Shown piece after piece: positions 42,642-52,091 of a DNA stretch of 64,000 bases. Every line of letters begins with the position of its first letter. The stretch's first letter is position 1. The stretch lies in assembly GCA_964409865.1 (NCBI GenBank), contig CAYPGE010000003.1, positions 5,540 to 69,539 on the forward strand, read 5' to 3'. This stretch comes from Anammoximicrobium sp964409865 (GTDB lineage Bacteria > Planctomycetota > Planctomycetia > Pirellulales > Pirellulaceae). A program made the position numbers and the translations under genes. The notes under the pieces were generated by a model. It did no database searches. It saw nothing but the letters and a program-made list of their open reading frames with translations, and was not told where the DNA came from.

Positions 42642-45542
42642 TCACACTTCAGCACGCACGAACGCAGCGGGCCACCCGCCCGCCGCTTGGACCGCTGCGT
42701 CGATTTCGATCATGATGCGCGTCGTGTCGCAGATGGCGGACACGATGCGGATGTACGTCGCCAGATCGGCGTCGGCCAGCGTCCGGCCACGTCGGTCCTT
42801 GAGCCACTTCTTGCACACCTGGTGGCCGCCGACGTGGAAGTTCCAGATTTCCTGGGGCACTGGTTCCAGCCAGACGCCTGGCGCGATGCCAATCCTCTCG
42901 CACTGATACGTGGGAAAGCCGTTTCGCACCAGCGGCATGCCGTGAATGGACCAGGAAGGGGCGATTTCGGCTCGCGGGGAGCCGCCTCCTCCGGATTCGT
43001 ATCTGCCGCCGGTCAACCGGGTGTCCGCAATGCACAACAGATGCCGCTCGGCCAATCGCGCCCCCCAGCGGGCAAGGTCACGGAACAGTCCGGGCCGGCG
43101 CGGCAGCAAGACGCGCGGGAAATCGCTCCACAGTTGCTCCGCGTACCGCCGGCGATAGGTCGGCGAGAAGAACAGGGCGTAACAGTAGTGCATCACTTCC
43201 AGGGGCCCAAACGCATCTTCCTCGGCAGTGCCGTGCGGTTGCCAGCGGAGGCCAAGTTGGCCGGCCAGTCGTGCCACGGCGGACTCGTCGAGATTGACAC
43301 GGTAGGGCGTTGAAGCGTCGGCGCCGACGGACTCCAGATACAGCGGAAATACGGACTCGCTGCCGCGATTATCGGAACGGATCAGGCCGTCCAACATCAG
43401 TTGATTGGTGATCCAGAAGTAGTTGCACGGCTGCGTCGGCAACATCTGGCGGCGGGCGACGAGCGCCACATTGCCGGCCCGCATCAGATAGGGGATGACC
43501 GCGCCCCGCGGCCAGTCGATCATCCCTTCCGACCAGTACACGAAACGTTCGTCGAAGGGCCGATACCAGCACGGCCGGATGTGCTCCTGCCATCTCGGAT
43601 CGGCGGCCGTGCGACGGCGAGCCTCGGCAAGCTTCCAGCCGCGTGTGTCGCCCGGCGGATAGCGGGCCGACCGGGTGTTCGCAAAGTAGCGCCGCCGGAT
43701 CTCGTCGTCGGGAACATCCAAATCCCGGAATTCGGCGAGCCGTTCCAGCAGTTCTTCCCGCGTGAATGCGACGACAAAACCATCGCGGGCGGTCACCGGC
43801 GCCGTCACGTTCACGGGCATCAAATCGGGCAGCCTGGGTGCGGCGCCGTACTCGCTCGCCGGCGTCCCGGCTCGCGGCACAAAGAAGTAATTCGGACCAG
43901 CGGGGTGCATGGACTGCAGGTTGAATTTTGCGCCGGCGTCACGCGCTCCAAGTTCCCGGGCCGCCTCCTCCAGCGTTCTTAATTTTTGCTCTGCGTCCCC
44001 CCACAACTCCCCATGCATCCGCTGGCTGGCGACCACCTCGCCGGGCGGTCGCCGCAGCAGCCCGATCGCGGTCCCCTGCTCGATCCTGAACACGTTCTCA
44101 TCGAGTCGGCCGTCCGGTGACTGTTCTCGTTTCTTGCGGTTGCCGTGCAGGTCGATCACCGTGATGCGGGGAAAGGTGCCCAGCAGTTGCTGCCGGACAC
44201 CACGAAACGTGGGGTTGTCGAGGTACCCGTGGTTGGTGACGAAGCCCACGATGCCGCAGCCCGCGCGTTCGATTTTCCAGTGGGCATAGCGCAGGAACTT
44301 GACGTAGTCGTCCTGCAGCCAGGTCTTTCGCTCACCCAGGGGCCGCGCGTCAACTTCAAAATAGTTGCACCACTCGTTCCGACCGCCTTCTTGGCCGCGG
44401 AGCAGATCTACGATCCAGCGGCCTTGCTGTTGCGAGATCCCGGAGAACGGCGGGTTGCCAACGATCACGGTGAACGGGGCCCGCGCGCTGAGGTGTCGGC
44501 CCACCGCCGCGGCCTGGAGAAGTGGATTTTGGTTTCCCTCGGCGGCTGGAAGCGAACGCTGCCTCGTCGCGGGTCCCGCCAGCGTATTGGCCAGGTGGAT
44601 TTCGAGCCGCGAAGGACGCGTGAACGAAAATCCGGTCTCAGCCAGCGTGGCAACCAGCTTCAGGGTGGCGACGACACAGGCGGGCAGCATCAATTCCAGA
44701 CCGGCCAATCGCGGCAGCAGGCTGCCGGCCACGTATTGGTCCCAGCGACACGAAACTCGACCGGGGGCGCCTCCGTCCGCGGTCCACTTCGCCGTCAAGC
44801 GGGCGTGGACCAGCTTGACGGCTTCGGCCAAGAAGACACCCGTCCCCAAGGCCGGATCGAGGATGCTGACAAAGCCGTCCCCAGGCCGAACCGCTGCGGG
44901 CGGCGACGGGGCTGAGAAACGTTGCGCCATTTCCTCCCAAGTGACCTCGTCAGCCAGGCCGTCCGTCAGATCAAACTCCTGGACCAGGTAACGGTCTACT
45001 TGGCTCAAGATGTAGCGAGCCATCGCTGGCGGCGTGTAAAAGACGCCGTGGCGCTTTCTGCGATGCCGGTCATAACGGGCCAAAAAAGCCTCGTAAAAGG
45101 CCAGCATCGGGTCCGGCTCCTGCGGGGCCCCAGTGGCTGCCGTTGGTATCGATCCGCCTGCTCGCGATACCGTGAATGCTTCCTCGACGATCGCCTTCCA
45201 CAGCGGATTGGTATGTTCTACAGTCCACGCCCGCACGCGGTCATCCTGGAACAGAGGGCCGGCGAGAGCGATGGCGGCTGCGCCGCAAATCAAGGATTGG
45301 GCGTAAGAATCGGCAAACTCGTCATCCGGCAGGTCCGTGTCGGTGGCGGCGCTGATCGCCGCCGCCAGCGACCGCCAGTGATCTTGTTCGGCGGTGGAAC
45401 GGAATCGCTGCAACACCAGCGGTTGCAACTCGGCCGCCCACTGGACCGCGCGTTCTACAGAGGAATGTCCGTTGCGAGTCACGTGGCAACATGCTGCTGC
45501 GAGGGACGGAAGGAAGCCCGCGGCGGACGCCGCGCAGGCCAA
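42642..45542 (-). CDS. Type ISP-like DNA methyltransferase with specificity domain, lacking nuclease and motor parts
   Basis: 966 residues. Residues ~1-150 are helical. An N6-adenine methyltransferase core follows, with SAM motif ILDPALGTGVFL (~228) and catalytic motif IVGNPPFSG (~356), and with DRHRRKRHGVFYTPPAMARYIL just before (~165). The C-terminal ~400 residues match the Type ISP specificity region: PFDERFVYWSEGMIDWPRG, GNVALVARRQMLP, YFWITNQLMLDGLI. Known Type ISP enzymes are ~1,500+ residues with an N-terminal Mrr-like nuclease and a RecA-like helicase; both are absent. It may be an orphan methyltransferase or a truncated system. The start is uncertain: TTG 45542 with AGG upstream, or GTG 45482; no good ATG exists. 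No restriction partner flanks it. Confidence 0.82.
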   Translation of the reverse strand: MACAASAAGFLPSLAAACCHVTRNGHSSVERAVQWAAELQPLVLQRFRSTAEQDHWRSLAAAISAATDTDLPDDEFADSYAQSLICGAAAIALAGPLFQDDRVRAWTVEHTNPLWKAIVEEAFTVSRAGGSIPTAATGAPQEPDPMLAFYEAFLARYDRHRRKRHGVFYTPPAMARYILSQVDRYLVQEFDLTDGLADEVTWEEMAQRFSAPSPPAAVRPGDGFVSILDPALGTGVFLAEAVKLVHARLTAKWTADGGAPGRVSCRWDQYVAGSLLPRLAGLELMLPACVVATLKLVATLAETGFSFTRPSRLEIHLANTLAGPATRQRSLPAAEGNQNPLLQAAAVGRHLSARAPFTVIVGNPPFSGISQQQGRWIVDLLRGQEGGRNEWCNYFEVDARPLGERKTWLQDDYVKFLRYAHWKIERAGCGIVGFVTNHGYLDNPTFRGVRQQLLGTFPRITVIDLHGNRKKREQSPDGRLDENVFRIEQGTAIGLLRRPPGEVVASQRMHGELWGDAEQKLRTLEEAARELGARDAGAKFNLQSMHPAGPNYFFVPRAGTPASEYGAAPRLPDLMPVNVTAPVTARDGFVVAFTREELLERLAEFRDLDVPDDEIRRRYFANTRSARYPPGDTRGWKLAEARRRTAADPRWQEHIRPCWYRPFDERFVYWSEGMIDWPRGAVIPYLMRAGNVALVARRQMLPTQPCNYFWITNQLMLDGLIRSDNRGSESVFPLYLESVGADASTPYRVNLDESAVARLAGQLGLRWQPHGTAEEDAFGPLEVMHYCYALFFSPTYRRRYAEQLWSDFPRVLLPRRPGLFRDLARWGARLAERHLLCIADTRLTGGRYESGGGGSPRAEIAPSWSIHGMPLVRNGFPTYQCERIGIAPGVWLEPVPQEIWNFHVGGHQVCKKWLKDRRGRTLADADLATYIRIVSAICDTTRIMIEIDAAVQAAGGWPAAFVRAEV

Positions 45543-45745
45543 GCACCTGTCCAGGCGAACCCGAATCGAGGCGGATTATAGTCCGCTGCAGGCCGGCCGG
45601 AAAAGCGGTTCTCCGAGCGGGCTGTTGATTTTGGTCTGCGCGTGGTTTCCAATGGACGCAGCCATCGGGAACCTCCGCCCAGGGAATCGAGATCGAACCA
45701 TCTCCCGGCGGTGCGTCCGGATGGGCTGTCCAGGAGACCTTGGCA

Positions 45746-46735
45746 ATGAAAAGCAACACCCGCACTCATTCTGAAGTTGTCCGGCCGAAAGAAGCCGGGC
45801 ATTCCGGCAACATGACCCGACGTGAAGCCTTGAGCGCCGTGGCGGGCGCGGCAGCGTTGGCCGCGGCCTCGCACGCCGCTTCCGGCGACACCGCGTGGAT
45901 CGACGCCCACTCGCACATCTGGCCGCCGGAAACCGACCGGTTTCCGCTGGCTGCGGGGCTGACCAAGAAAGACCTGCGGCCCCCCAGTTTCACGGACGAC
46001 GAACTGATGGCCGTCGCGCGGCCCGAAGGCGTCGGGCGGGTCGTGCTGATTCAACATTCCGGCTATCACTTGTTCGACAATGCGTACCTGATCGACGCCG
46101 TCCGGCGTCATCCGGCCCGGTTCCGCCTGGTGGGCATGGTCGATGACCGGCAACCTCGGCCCGGCGCCGCAATGAAGCAACTGCTTGCGCAGGGGGCGAC
46201 CGGTTTTCGCATCACGCCGTTCATTCGCAAGGACGATCCCGAACAGTGGCTTGATTCGCCCGGCATGCACGAGATGTGGAAAACCGGTGCGGAAACGCGG
46301 CAGGCGATGTGCTGCCTGATCGATCCCCGGCAACTGCCGGGCGTCGACACGATGTGCCAGCGATATCCCAACACGCCGGTCGTCATCGACCATTTCGCCC
46401 GCATCGGTGCCGACGGTCAGATGCGGGACAATGACCTTCAGCTCCTCGTCCGGCTGGCACGGCACAAACACACGAGCGTCAAGATCTCGGCCTTCTACGC
46501 CCTGGGGCAGAAGAAGCCGCCGCACCTGGAACTCGTGCCGATGGTCAGACGCCTGTACGAGACCTTCGGCCCGCAGCGGCTGATGTGGGCCAGCGACTCG
46601 CCGTACCAGCTGCAAGGAGTCAACAGTTACCGGGCGTCCATCAGCCTGGTCCGAGACCGGCTGGATTTCGTCTCGGCCGCAGACCGGGCATGGCTGCTGT
46701 GCAAGACGGCAGAGAGCGTGTTCTTCTTCGCGTGA
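45746..46735 (+). CDS. Exported amidohydrolase 2-family metal-dependent hydrolase
   Basis: 329 residues from ATG 45746, with CAGGAG 9 nt upstream. A twin-arginine-like export signal is present (NMTRREALSAVAGAAALAAA, residues ~22-41); an alternative start at 45812 would place it at the very N-terminus. The catalytic TIM-barrel domain has the HxH metal motif IDAHSHIW, a central strand TPVVIDHF with a His ligand, and a C-terminal WASDSPY with the conserved Asp. These mark the amidohydrolase 2 / 2-pyrone-4,6-dicarboxylate lactonase-like family. The substrate cannot be deduced. It diverges from the methyltransferase gene and converges with purH across 99 bp. A weak CATCAC/GTGATG hairpin lies at 46777-46795 in that spacer. 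Confidence 0.85.
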   Translation: MKSNTRTHSEVVRPKEAGHSGNMTRREALSAVAGAAALAAASHAASGDTAWIDAHSHIWPPETDRFPLAAGLTKKDLRPPSFTDDELMAVARPEGVGRVVLIQHSGYHLFDNAYLIDAVRRHPARFRLVGMVDDRQPRPGAAMKQLLAQGATGFRITPFIRKDDPEQWLDSPGMHEMWKTGAETRQAMCCLIDPRQLPGVDTMCQRYPNTPVVIDHFARIGADGQMRDNDLQLLVRLARHKHTSVKISAFYALGQKKPPHLELVPMVRRLYETFGPQRLMWASDSPYQLQGVNSYRASISLVRDRLDFVSAADRAWLLCKTAESVFFFA

Positions 46736-46834
46736 TCCGAGCGTGGCAGCGCAACTGTCCCGTGTTTCTGGCCGATCATCACACGGAGCGTGATGGCTAC
46801 TCTGACGAGGCGACCGTTGTTTCTCGAACGCTGT

Positions 46835-48403
46835 TTAGTGTTTGAAGTGTCGGCGGCCCGTAAAGATCATGGGCAGGCCGCGCTGGTTGCAGGCGGCGAT
46901 GACTTCCTCGTCGCGAACCGAGCCGCCGGGTTGGATCAGCGCCGTCACGCCGGCGCCCGCGGCGCGATCGATGGAATCGGGGAAGGGAAAGAAGGCGTCG
47001 GAGGCGAGGATGGAGCCCTGCGCGCGGCCGCCCGCTTTGCCGATCGCGATTTCCACGGAATCCACGCGGCTCATCTGGCCCGCGCCCACGCCGACCAGCG
47101 CCTGGTCTTTGCAGAGCACGATGGCGTTGGATTTCACGTGGCGGCAGATGGCCCAGCCGAAACGGAGGTCGTCCATCAGCCCGGCGGGCGGCTGCGTTTG
47201 CGTAACCACCTTCCAGTCCGCCTCCGGGTCGGGATCGACGTCGGACTCCTGGACCAGCATACCACCGTCCAGGTACCGCAGGTGACGGCGCGACGGCGGG
47301 TCATCCAGTCGGCCCACCTGCATCAGCCGCACATTCTTTTTCCATTTGGGTTTGGTGGTCAGCACCCCCACGGCGGCGGCCTCGTAATCGGGGGCCACAA
47401 TGGCTTCGACGAACAACCCCGGCGTGGAGAGCACTTCCGCGGTGGCGACGTCGACCGTGCGGTTGAAGCCCAGCACCGAGCCAAAAGCGCTCGCCGGGTC
47501 GCCGTCCAGCGCCCGCTGAGTGGCTGCCGCGAGCGTGTCCGCAACGGCGGCGCCGCAGGGATTGTTGTGCTTGATCACCACCGCCGCCGGTGGGACGAAC
47601 GAACGCACGATGGCCAGGGCGCTGTCCAGGTCCAACAGATTATTGTACGACAGCTCTTTGCCGTTCAATTGTCGCGCAGTCACCAGGCTGGGCCCCCGAG
47701 CGCCGACGGTGCGATACACGGCCGCCGTCTGGTGCGGGTTCTCCCCGTAGCGTAGTTCCGCTTTGCGCCGCAAGGTCAGATTCAACGTCGCCGGGAACCG
47801 GCCTGCCGCCGCCGCCCCGGCGAAGTAATCCGCAATCGTCCGGTCGTAAGCGGCGGTATGCGCGAACGCCTCCGCGGCCAGTCGCTGGCGGAGCGAGTCC
47901 GACACGCTGCCCGAATTGCTGATCTCCTGCAGCACGGCGGAATACTGTTCCGGGTTGGTGACAATCGCGACGAACGCATGGTTCTTGGCCGCTGCGCGGA
48001 CCAGGCTGGGACCGCCGATGTCGATCTGCTCGATGGCTTCCGCCATGCTCACTCCGGCACGGGAGACCGTGGCCTCGAAGGGATACAGATTCACGACGAT
48101 CAACTCGAACGGCAAAATCCCGTGCTGTTGGAGCGCCTGCAGGTCCTCCTCGTGGTCCCGCCGGCAGAGAATGCCGCCGAACACCTTGGGATGCAGCGTC
48201 TTCAACCGGCCGTGCATCATTTCGGGAAATCCGGTGTAGGCGGAGATGTCCACGATTTGCATGCCGGAGCTTTCCAAATGGCGCCGCGTGCCGCCGGTGC
48301 TGTAGATTTCCACTCCGCAGTCCGACAGGCCCCGCGCGAAGTCTGCCAGGCCGAGTTTGTCGCTGACGCTGATGATGGCACGTTTCACAGGAATGGCGTT
48401 CAT
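46835..48403 (-). CDS. purH: Bifunctional phosphoribosylaminoimidazolecarboxamide formyltransferase / IMP cyclohydrolase
   Basis: 522 residues, the normal length for PurH, which carries out the last two steps of IMP synthesis. The N-terminal IMP cyclohydrolase (MGS-like) domain shows ISVSDKLGLADFARGL, STGGTRRHLESSG and HGRLKTLHPKVFGGIL. The C-terminal AICAR transformylase domain shows RYGENPHQTAAVYR, the folate-binding and catalytic KHNNPCGAA and AFGSVLGFNR, ending with PGGSVRDEEVIAACNQRGLP. The gene stands alone among purine genes and follows a terminator (48564-48597), so it has its own transcript start. Confidence 0.97.
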   Translation of the reverse strand: MNAIPVKRAIISVSDKLGLADFARGLSDCGVEIYSTGGTRRHLESSGMQIVDISAYTGFPEMMHGRLKTLHPKVFGGILCRRDHEEDLQALQQHGILPFELIVVNLYPFEATVSRAGVSMAEAIEQIDIGGPSLVRAAAKNHAFVAIVTNPEQYSAVLQEISNSGSVSDSLRQRLAAEAFAHTAAYDRTIADYFAGAAAAGRFPATLNLTLRRKAELRYGENPHQTAAVYRTVGARGPSLVTARQLNGKELSYNNLLDLDSALAIVRSFVPPAAVVIKHNNPCGAAVADTLAAATQRALDGDPASAFGSVLGFNRTVDVATAEVLSTPGLFVEAIVAPDYEAAAVGVLTTKPKWKKNVRLMQVGRLDDPPSRRHLRYLDGGMLVQESDVDPDPEADWKVVTQTQPPAGLMDDLRFGWAICRHVKSNAIVLCKDQALVGVGAGQMSRVDSVEIAIGKAGGRAQGSILASDAFFPFPDSIDRAAGAGVTALIQPGGSVRDEEVIAACNQRGLPMIFTGRRHFKH

Positions 48404-48563
48404 CGTTTGGGTCCGTCCTCATGCAAAGGGTCGCGGAGACAGCCGGAAGGGAAAGTGTAAGCGTAGGTTTACGCGCAGACGGGTCTGCGGTCAAGCGGTG
48501 GGTGGGCGGAGAGAGGGACGAAGAGCGGGAACCGCGGAGATAGAGAGGCGGCGGCTGGCGGCA

Positions 48564-48597
48564 GAAAAAAAGCCCGGCTCTCCCCAAGAAAGCCGGG
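48564..48597 (-). terminator. Intrinsic terminator after the PQQ-type propeller gene
   Basis: On the minus strand CCCGGCT (48591-48597) pairs with AGCCGGG (48573-48579) and is followed by eight T (48571-48564). It lies ~45 nt past the stop at 48639 and separates that transcript from purH. Confidence 0.85.
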
Positions 48598-48638
48598 GCC
48601 TCAAATGAATGTGCCTCGCGACGCGGCCGATCTCGCCT

Positions 48639-50297
48639 CTACCTGAACGGGTCCTCCTCGGCGCCGCCCGCAGCCGGTTTCGGCGCAGCTCCCCCGGCTC
48701 CGAACGGATCTGCGCCGCCTTGGCCGCCCGCAGCCGGCTTCGGCGCAGCTCCCCCGGCTCCAAACGGATCTACGCCGCCTTGGCCGCCCGCAGCCGGTTT
48801 CGGCGCGGCTCCCCCGGCTCCAAAGGGGTCCACGCCGCCTGCCCCCGGTTGAACTCCGCCGCCGAACGGATCGACATCCACGCCGGGCGCAGCCGGTTTC
48901 GCCGCCGGCTTGGCGGCCGGCTTCGCCTTGGTGTCCTCCAGTCCTTCCTGCTTGATCTCAGGCCGCCGCTTCTGCTCCGCTTCAACCAGATCCACGTGGA
49001 CCAGCGGCCACTGGAGTTCGGTCTCGTGCAGGCACTGGATCACGCCCGTCGCCGTCCCGATGATGATCCGATCGGTTTTTGCGTTGGCGAAGAAGAAATC
49101 GGCGGGAGGGGCGCCCATCACAGCGGTCCGGCCGCCGGTTTTGGCATCCAGGATCGCGAGCCGCCCCGTCACGCTCAAACAGTACAACCGGTCCTTGCTC
49201 GCCGCCACCAAGCGCTGGACCTGGGGCACCGACCACTTCTCGGTGCCCGTCTCCAGATTCAGGCAGAACATGCTGCCCTTGTCGGTCACGACGTACGCCG
49301 AATCGCCGATGGGAACCGGGCTGTTGCTGATCGCCTCGCCGGTGGAAAACCGCCAGTACTCGTCGCCGCTGGTCTCGTGCAGGCAGTACACGTAACCGTC
49401 GATCGAGGCCACGAGTAGCTTGCCGGGACTGGCGTACGCCGCCTGCGAGACGATCGCTTTCCTGGCTTCCATGCGGTACCGCATCCCTTTTTGCGTGGTA
49501 CGGGCCACGTACAAAAAGCCGCGGTCGGTGGGCCACACCACGCTTAACGGCGTGACGGTCGGCTGGATCAGCACGCGCCCATTGGAGCGGTAGATCTCCG
49601 GCAGCGTCCGCGTCTCTCTGATGTCATACAACTCGACGTCGCCGGCGAACGTGGGGACGATCACATACTCTTCGGTCAGGGCCGGCCCGGCGGACGCCAC
49701 TCCCTGGATCGGGCGAATCCAAGCCATTTCCCCGGTATCGCGCTTGAGCAAGTGCAAGGTGGAGCCATTCAACACGGCCACATAGTTCTCGTTCACGCCC
49801 GGCCGTTCCAAGGGGTAAGTGCGGTTGCCCACGACTTTGCTCCAGCGTGTCTGGCCGGTCTCGGCATCGATGGCGTGTAGCACCGCGCGGTCCGTGACGA
49901 CGTACAGCGTGATCTGGGGCACCTCGATCGTTTGGATCTTGCCCTCGATCTCCCGCAGCTTGAGTTCCTCGACGAACGCCTTGGCTTCCTTTTCGGCCGC
50001 TTCCTTGCCTAACACGTCGCCGAAGCGGTCCGTGTCCCGTTCCGAGAAGGTCCGTTTGCGGTCCTGGTAGTGGACCTCGTACACGGTGTGCTTCTGCAGC
50101 GCGCTGACGAAGTAGGTCCAGTCCGTCACGCGGCCCCGCGCCGAGTCGAGTGAGACCTGGGTGAACCAGGCCCGTTCCAGCCCGTACCGGCGCGCCTCCA
50201 CCTCCGAAATCAGTCCAAACTTGCCGTAATCGGCTTGGACGGTGGCGGACAGTGCGGCCAACAAGACCCCGACGGAAGCAGCGAGTGTTCGGGACAT
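48639..50297 (-). CDS. Exported PQQ-type beta-propeller protein with DPFG repeat tail
   Basis: 552 residues with a signal peptide (TLAASVGVLLAALSATVQA). Residues ~120-440 form a PQQ/BamB-like propeller with recurring blade motifs such as LHAIDAETGQTRWSKV, LHLLKRDTGEMAWIRP, FCLNLETGTEKWSVP and LAILDAKTGGRTAV. The C-terminus (~455-552) is low complexity: KPAAKPAAKPAA, then three or more copies of a 20-residue unit containing VDPFGAGGAAPKPAAGG, ending EEDPFR. The protein may be periplasmic; no quinone-binding enzyme residues were noted. It forms a two-gene unit with the upstream zinc-ribbon gene (96-bp spacer), which also carries ADPFGVAPAPAKPK. Confidence 0.85.
   Translation of the reverse strand: MSRTLAASVGVLLAALSATVQADYGKFGLISEVEARRYGLERAWFTQVSLDSARGRVTDWTYFVSALQKHTVYEVHYQDRKRTFSERDTDRFGDVLGKEAAEKEAKAFVEELKLREIEGKIQTIEVPQITLYVVTDRAVLHAIDAETGQTRWSKVVGNRTYPLERPGVNENYVAVLNGSTLHLLKRDTGEMAWIRPIQGVASAGPALTEEYVIVPTFAGDVELYDIRETRTLPEIYRSNGRVLIQPTVTPLSVVWPTDRGFLYVARTTQKGMRYRMEARKAIVSQAAYASPGKLLVASIDGYVYCLHETSGDEYWRFSTGEAISNSPVPIGDSAYVVTDKGSMFCLNLETGTEKWSVPQVQRLVAASKDRLYCLSVTGRLAILDAKTGGRTAVMGAPPADFFFANAKTDRIIIGTATGVIQCLHETELQWPLVHVDLVEAEQKRRPEIKQEGLEDTKAKPAAKPAAKPAAPGVDVDPFGGGVQPGAGGVDPFGAGGAAPKPAAGGQGGVDPFGAGGAAPKPAAGGQGGADPFGAGGAAPKPAAGGAEEDPFR
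48661..48840 (-). repeat. Three tandem 60-bp coding repeats
   Basis: Three copies of exactly 60 bp (48661-48720, 48721-48780, 48781-48840) encode the GG(V/A)DPFGAGGAAPKPAAGGQ unit of the propeller protein. They differ at a handful of positions. Partial copies flank them. The in-frame length makes copy-number change tolerable. Confidence 0.9.
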
Positions 50298-50393
50298 GAC
50301 AATTTTCCGGAAAATACCGACCGGGAAACGGGTGAAGGGATGCCCTTTACGTTAGTCTAAGCGGCCATCCGCTGCCTGTCAAAAATTGTATCG

Positions 50394-51920
50394 TCACGGA
50401 GAAGGGAGTTCTTCCAACAGCCCTTGCCAGATGACGAAAGCCGCGTCCCCCTCGTAGCCAGCCAGATTCTTGCCCGGATCGTCGACGATCGCCCCCAAGA
50501 CCAGGAGCCTGCTGTCCGGCGAATACGCCTGCGAAGGCTCCAATTTGCGGTAGACGGCCACGCTCTGCTCGCCGCCGCTTATCGTCAGGTCGATCACCTC
50601 ATAGCCGCCCTGCTGGCGGACTTGCTTGACGGTGCCCACCAGCAGCACGCCGTGGCTGTCGCGGCCGGTCGCCTTCAGCCAACCCCCGGCGACCCTGCCG
50701 AGCGTGTTCAATTTCGCGTCGTCGGCCTTCAGGGATTGGACGAGTTCGACTGCCGTCTGCAACTCGGCGCCGGCAGGTTCCTTGCGAAACGCGAGGGTTT
50801 CGCCCAACTTGGCAAGCGCCACGTAACTTTGCCTGATCAGTTCCCGCGAGTCCGCATCGGAGCCCGACCGCCAGGCGCGGACCACCGTCTCGGCGTCCTC
50901 GGCGGCCGAGGCCAATTCGGCCGCCGTCGTCTGTGGGGCGTTGGGCAGCGGTTCCACCACCGACTTCGGTGCTTCGTCCGGTTTGCCCTTCGCCTCCTCC
51001 TCAGGGCCCACCACCACCGGGTCTGCGACGGGCTTGTCGTCCAGGGGCATCTCGGTGTCCAGTTCCATGTCTGCCAAGGGATCGGTTTCCACTTCCGGCA
51101 GCGCCGTCAAATCGTGCTTTGGTTTGGCCGGAGCCGGCGCAACACCGAACGGATCCGCCTCGCGCGCGTCGGGCGCTAGCAGCTCCGCACCGCCGGTCTT
51201 CTGCGATTTGCCGGACCTCTTGGCCCTGCCTCCAGACGACTTCACCCCGTCAGGCGTCGCAGCCGATTCGTCGGGGGTGACAAAGGTGCGTTGCGGCAAC
51301 TCCCCCGGCGGCGCGCCGCTGGCTGTCTTCGGCGCCGCGGCGGCGATCGTTCCCGACTCGCTGACGGCCTCGCTCGAGGGTTTCCGACCGCGATACCTTT
51401 CCGGCACGACCCAGGGGGCGAAGCGGGCGATTTTCGGCGCCAATCCCGAAATGTCGGCCCGCTTGCTCGGCCACTCCTTCGCCGACCCGATCCACCACAG
51501 AATGACCTGAGCGATGACCAGCCCCGCAACGCCACCCAAAACGATCTTGACGCCCTCCGCGACGGGGTTCTTGGGCTTGCGTTTCGCCGCCGCGGCGGGC
51601 CGGCGGCGGCGCGCCGCAGTCGTCGCCGGCGCACCCGGCGCGGCCGTCTCGATGCTCAGGGGAGCGAACCCTCCGCTGTTGCTTTCCGGCTCGACGAACA
51701 ACGGGATTGCGCCGCTTGCCGCTGCAGTTGCTCCGGTCGAGGGCATGGCCGCAACGGCGTCCGGGTCGTCGACCACGATCAACTCCGGCGGCATCTTGTC
51801 CAGGACGGCCGCCAGCGGAAACTCTGCCTGGCACAGGGGACAACGAACCGTGGCCCGCTGGCTGGCCCGCAGGGGCAACACCACCGAATCGGCGCATTTG
51901 GGGCAGGCAACAATCGTCAT
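50394..51920 (-). CDS. Zinc-ribbon membrane protein of unknown function
   Basis: 508 residues. The N-terminus has two CxxC pairs (CPKCADSVVLPL and RCPLCQAEFPL), a zinc-ribbon. A basic Ala-rich linker comes before a single membrane segment near residues ~130-150 (IVLGGVAGLVIAQVILWWIG). A long low-complexity region rich in Pro, Glu and Asp follows, including EADPFGVAPAPAKPK, and then a C-terminal globular domain (~350-508) with GVLLVGTVKQVRQQGGYEVIDLTI, which looks beta-rich. I do not recognise the C-terminal domain. The shared DPFG motif and the same-strand arrangement with the propeller gene downstream suggest a linked function at the envelope. Confidence 0.7.
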   Translation of the reverse strand: MTIVACPKCADSVVLPLRASQRATVRCPLCQAEFPLAAVLDKMPPELIVVDDPDAVAAMPSTGATAAASGAIPLFVEPESNSGGFAPLSIETAAPGAPATTAARRRRPAAAAKRKPKNPVAEGVKIVLGGVAGLVIAQVILWWIGSAKEWPSKRADISGLAPKIARFAPWVVPERYRGRKPSSEAVSESGTIAAAAPKTASGAPPGELPQRTFVTPDESAATPDGVKSSGGRAKRSGKSQKTGGAELLAPDAREADPFGVAPAPAKPKHDLTALPEVETDPLADMELDTEMPLDDKPVADPVVVGPEEEAKGKPDEAPKSVVEPLPNAPQTTAAELASAAEDAETVVRAWRSGSDADSRELIRQSYVALAKLGETLAFRKEPAGAELQTAVELVQSLKADDAKLNTLGRVAGGWLKATGRDSHGVLLVGTVKQVRQQGGYEVIDLTISGGEQSVAVYRKLEPSQAYSPDSRLLVLGAIVDDPGKNLAGYEGDAAFVIWQGLLEELPSP

Positions 51921-52091
51921 AACAAGCTCCTGGACTTCTCGCTCCGGGAATTCTCACGTCCGCTCACTTAGCGACGCTGTCCAATCATTTTACTTAGCGG
52001 AAGCCACCTCCCGCTAGTCTGCCAGCCGACGAAGTCGCCGGATTCGGAGCGAATCGGGCCGGGATTCGTCCGGGCGGCGGCCGCGGTCGCA

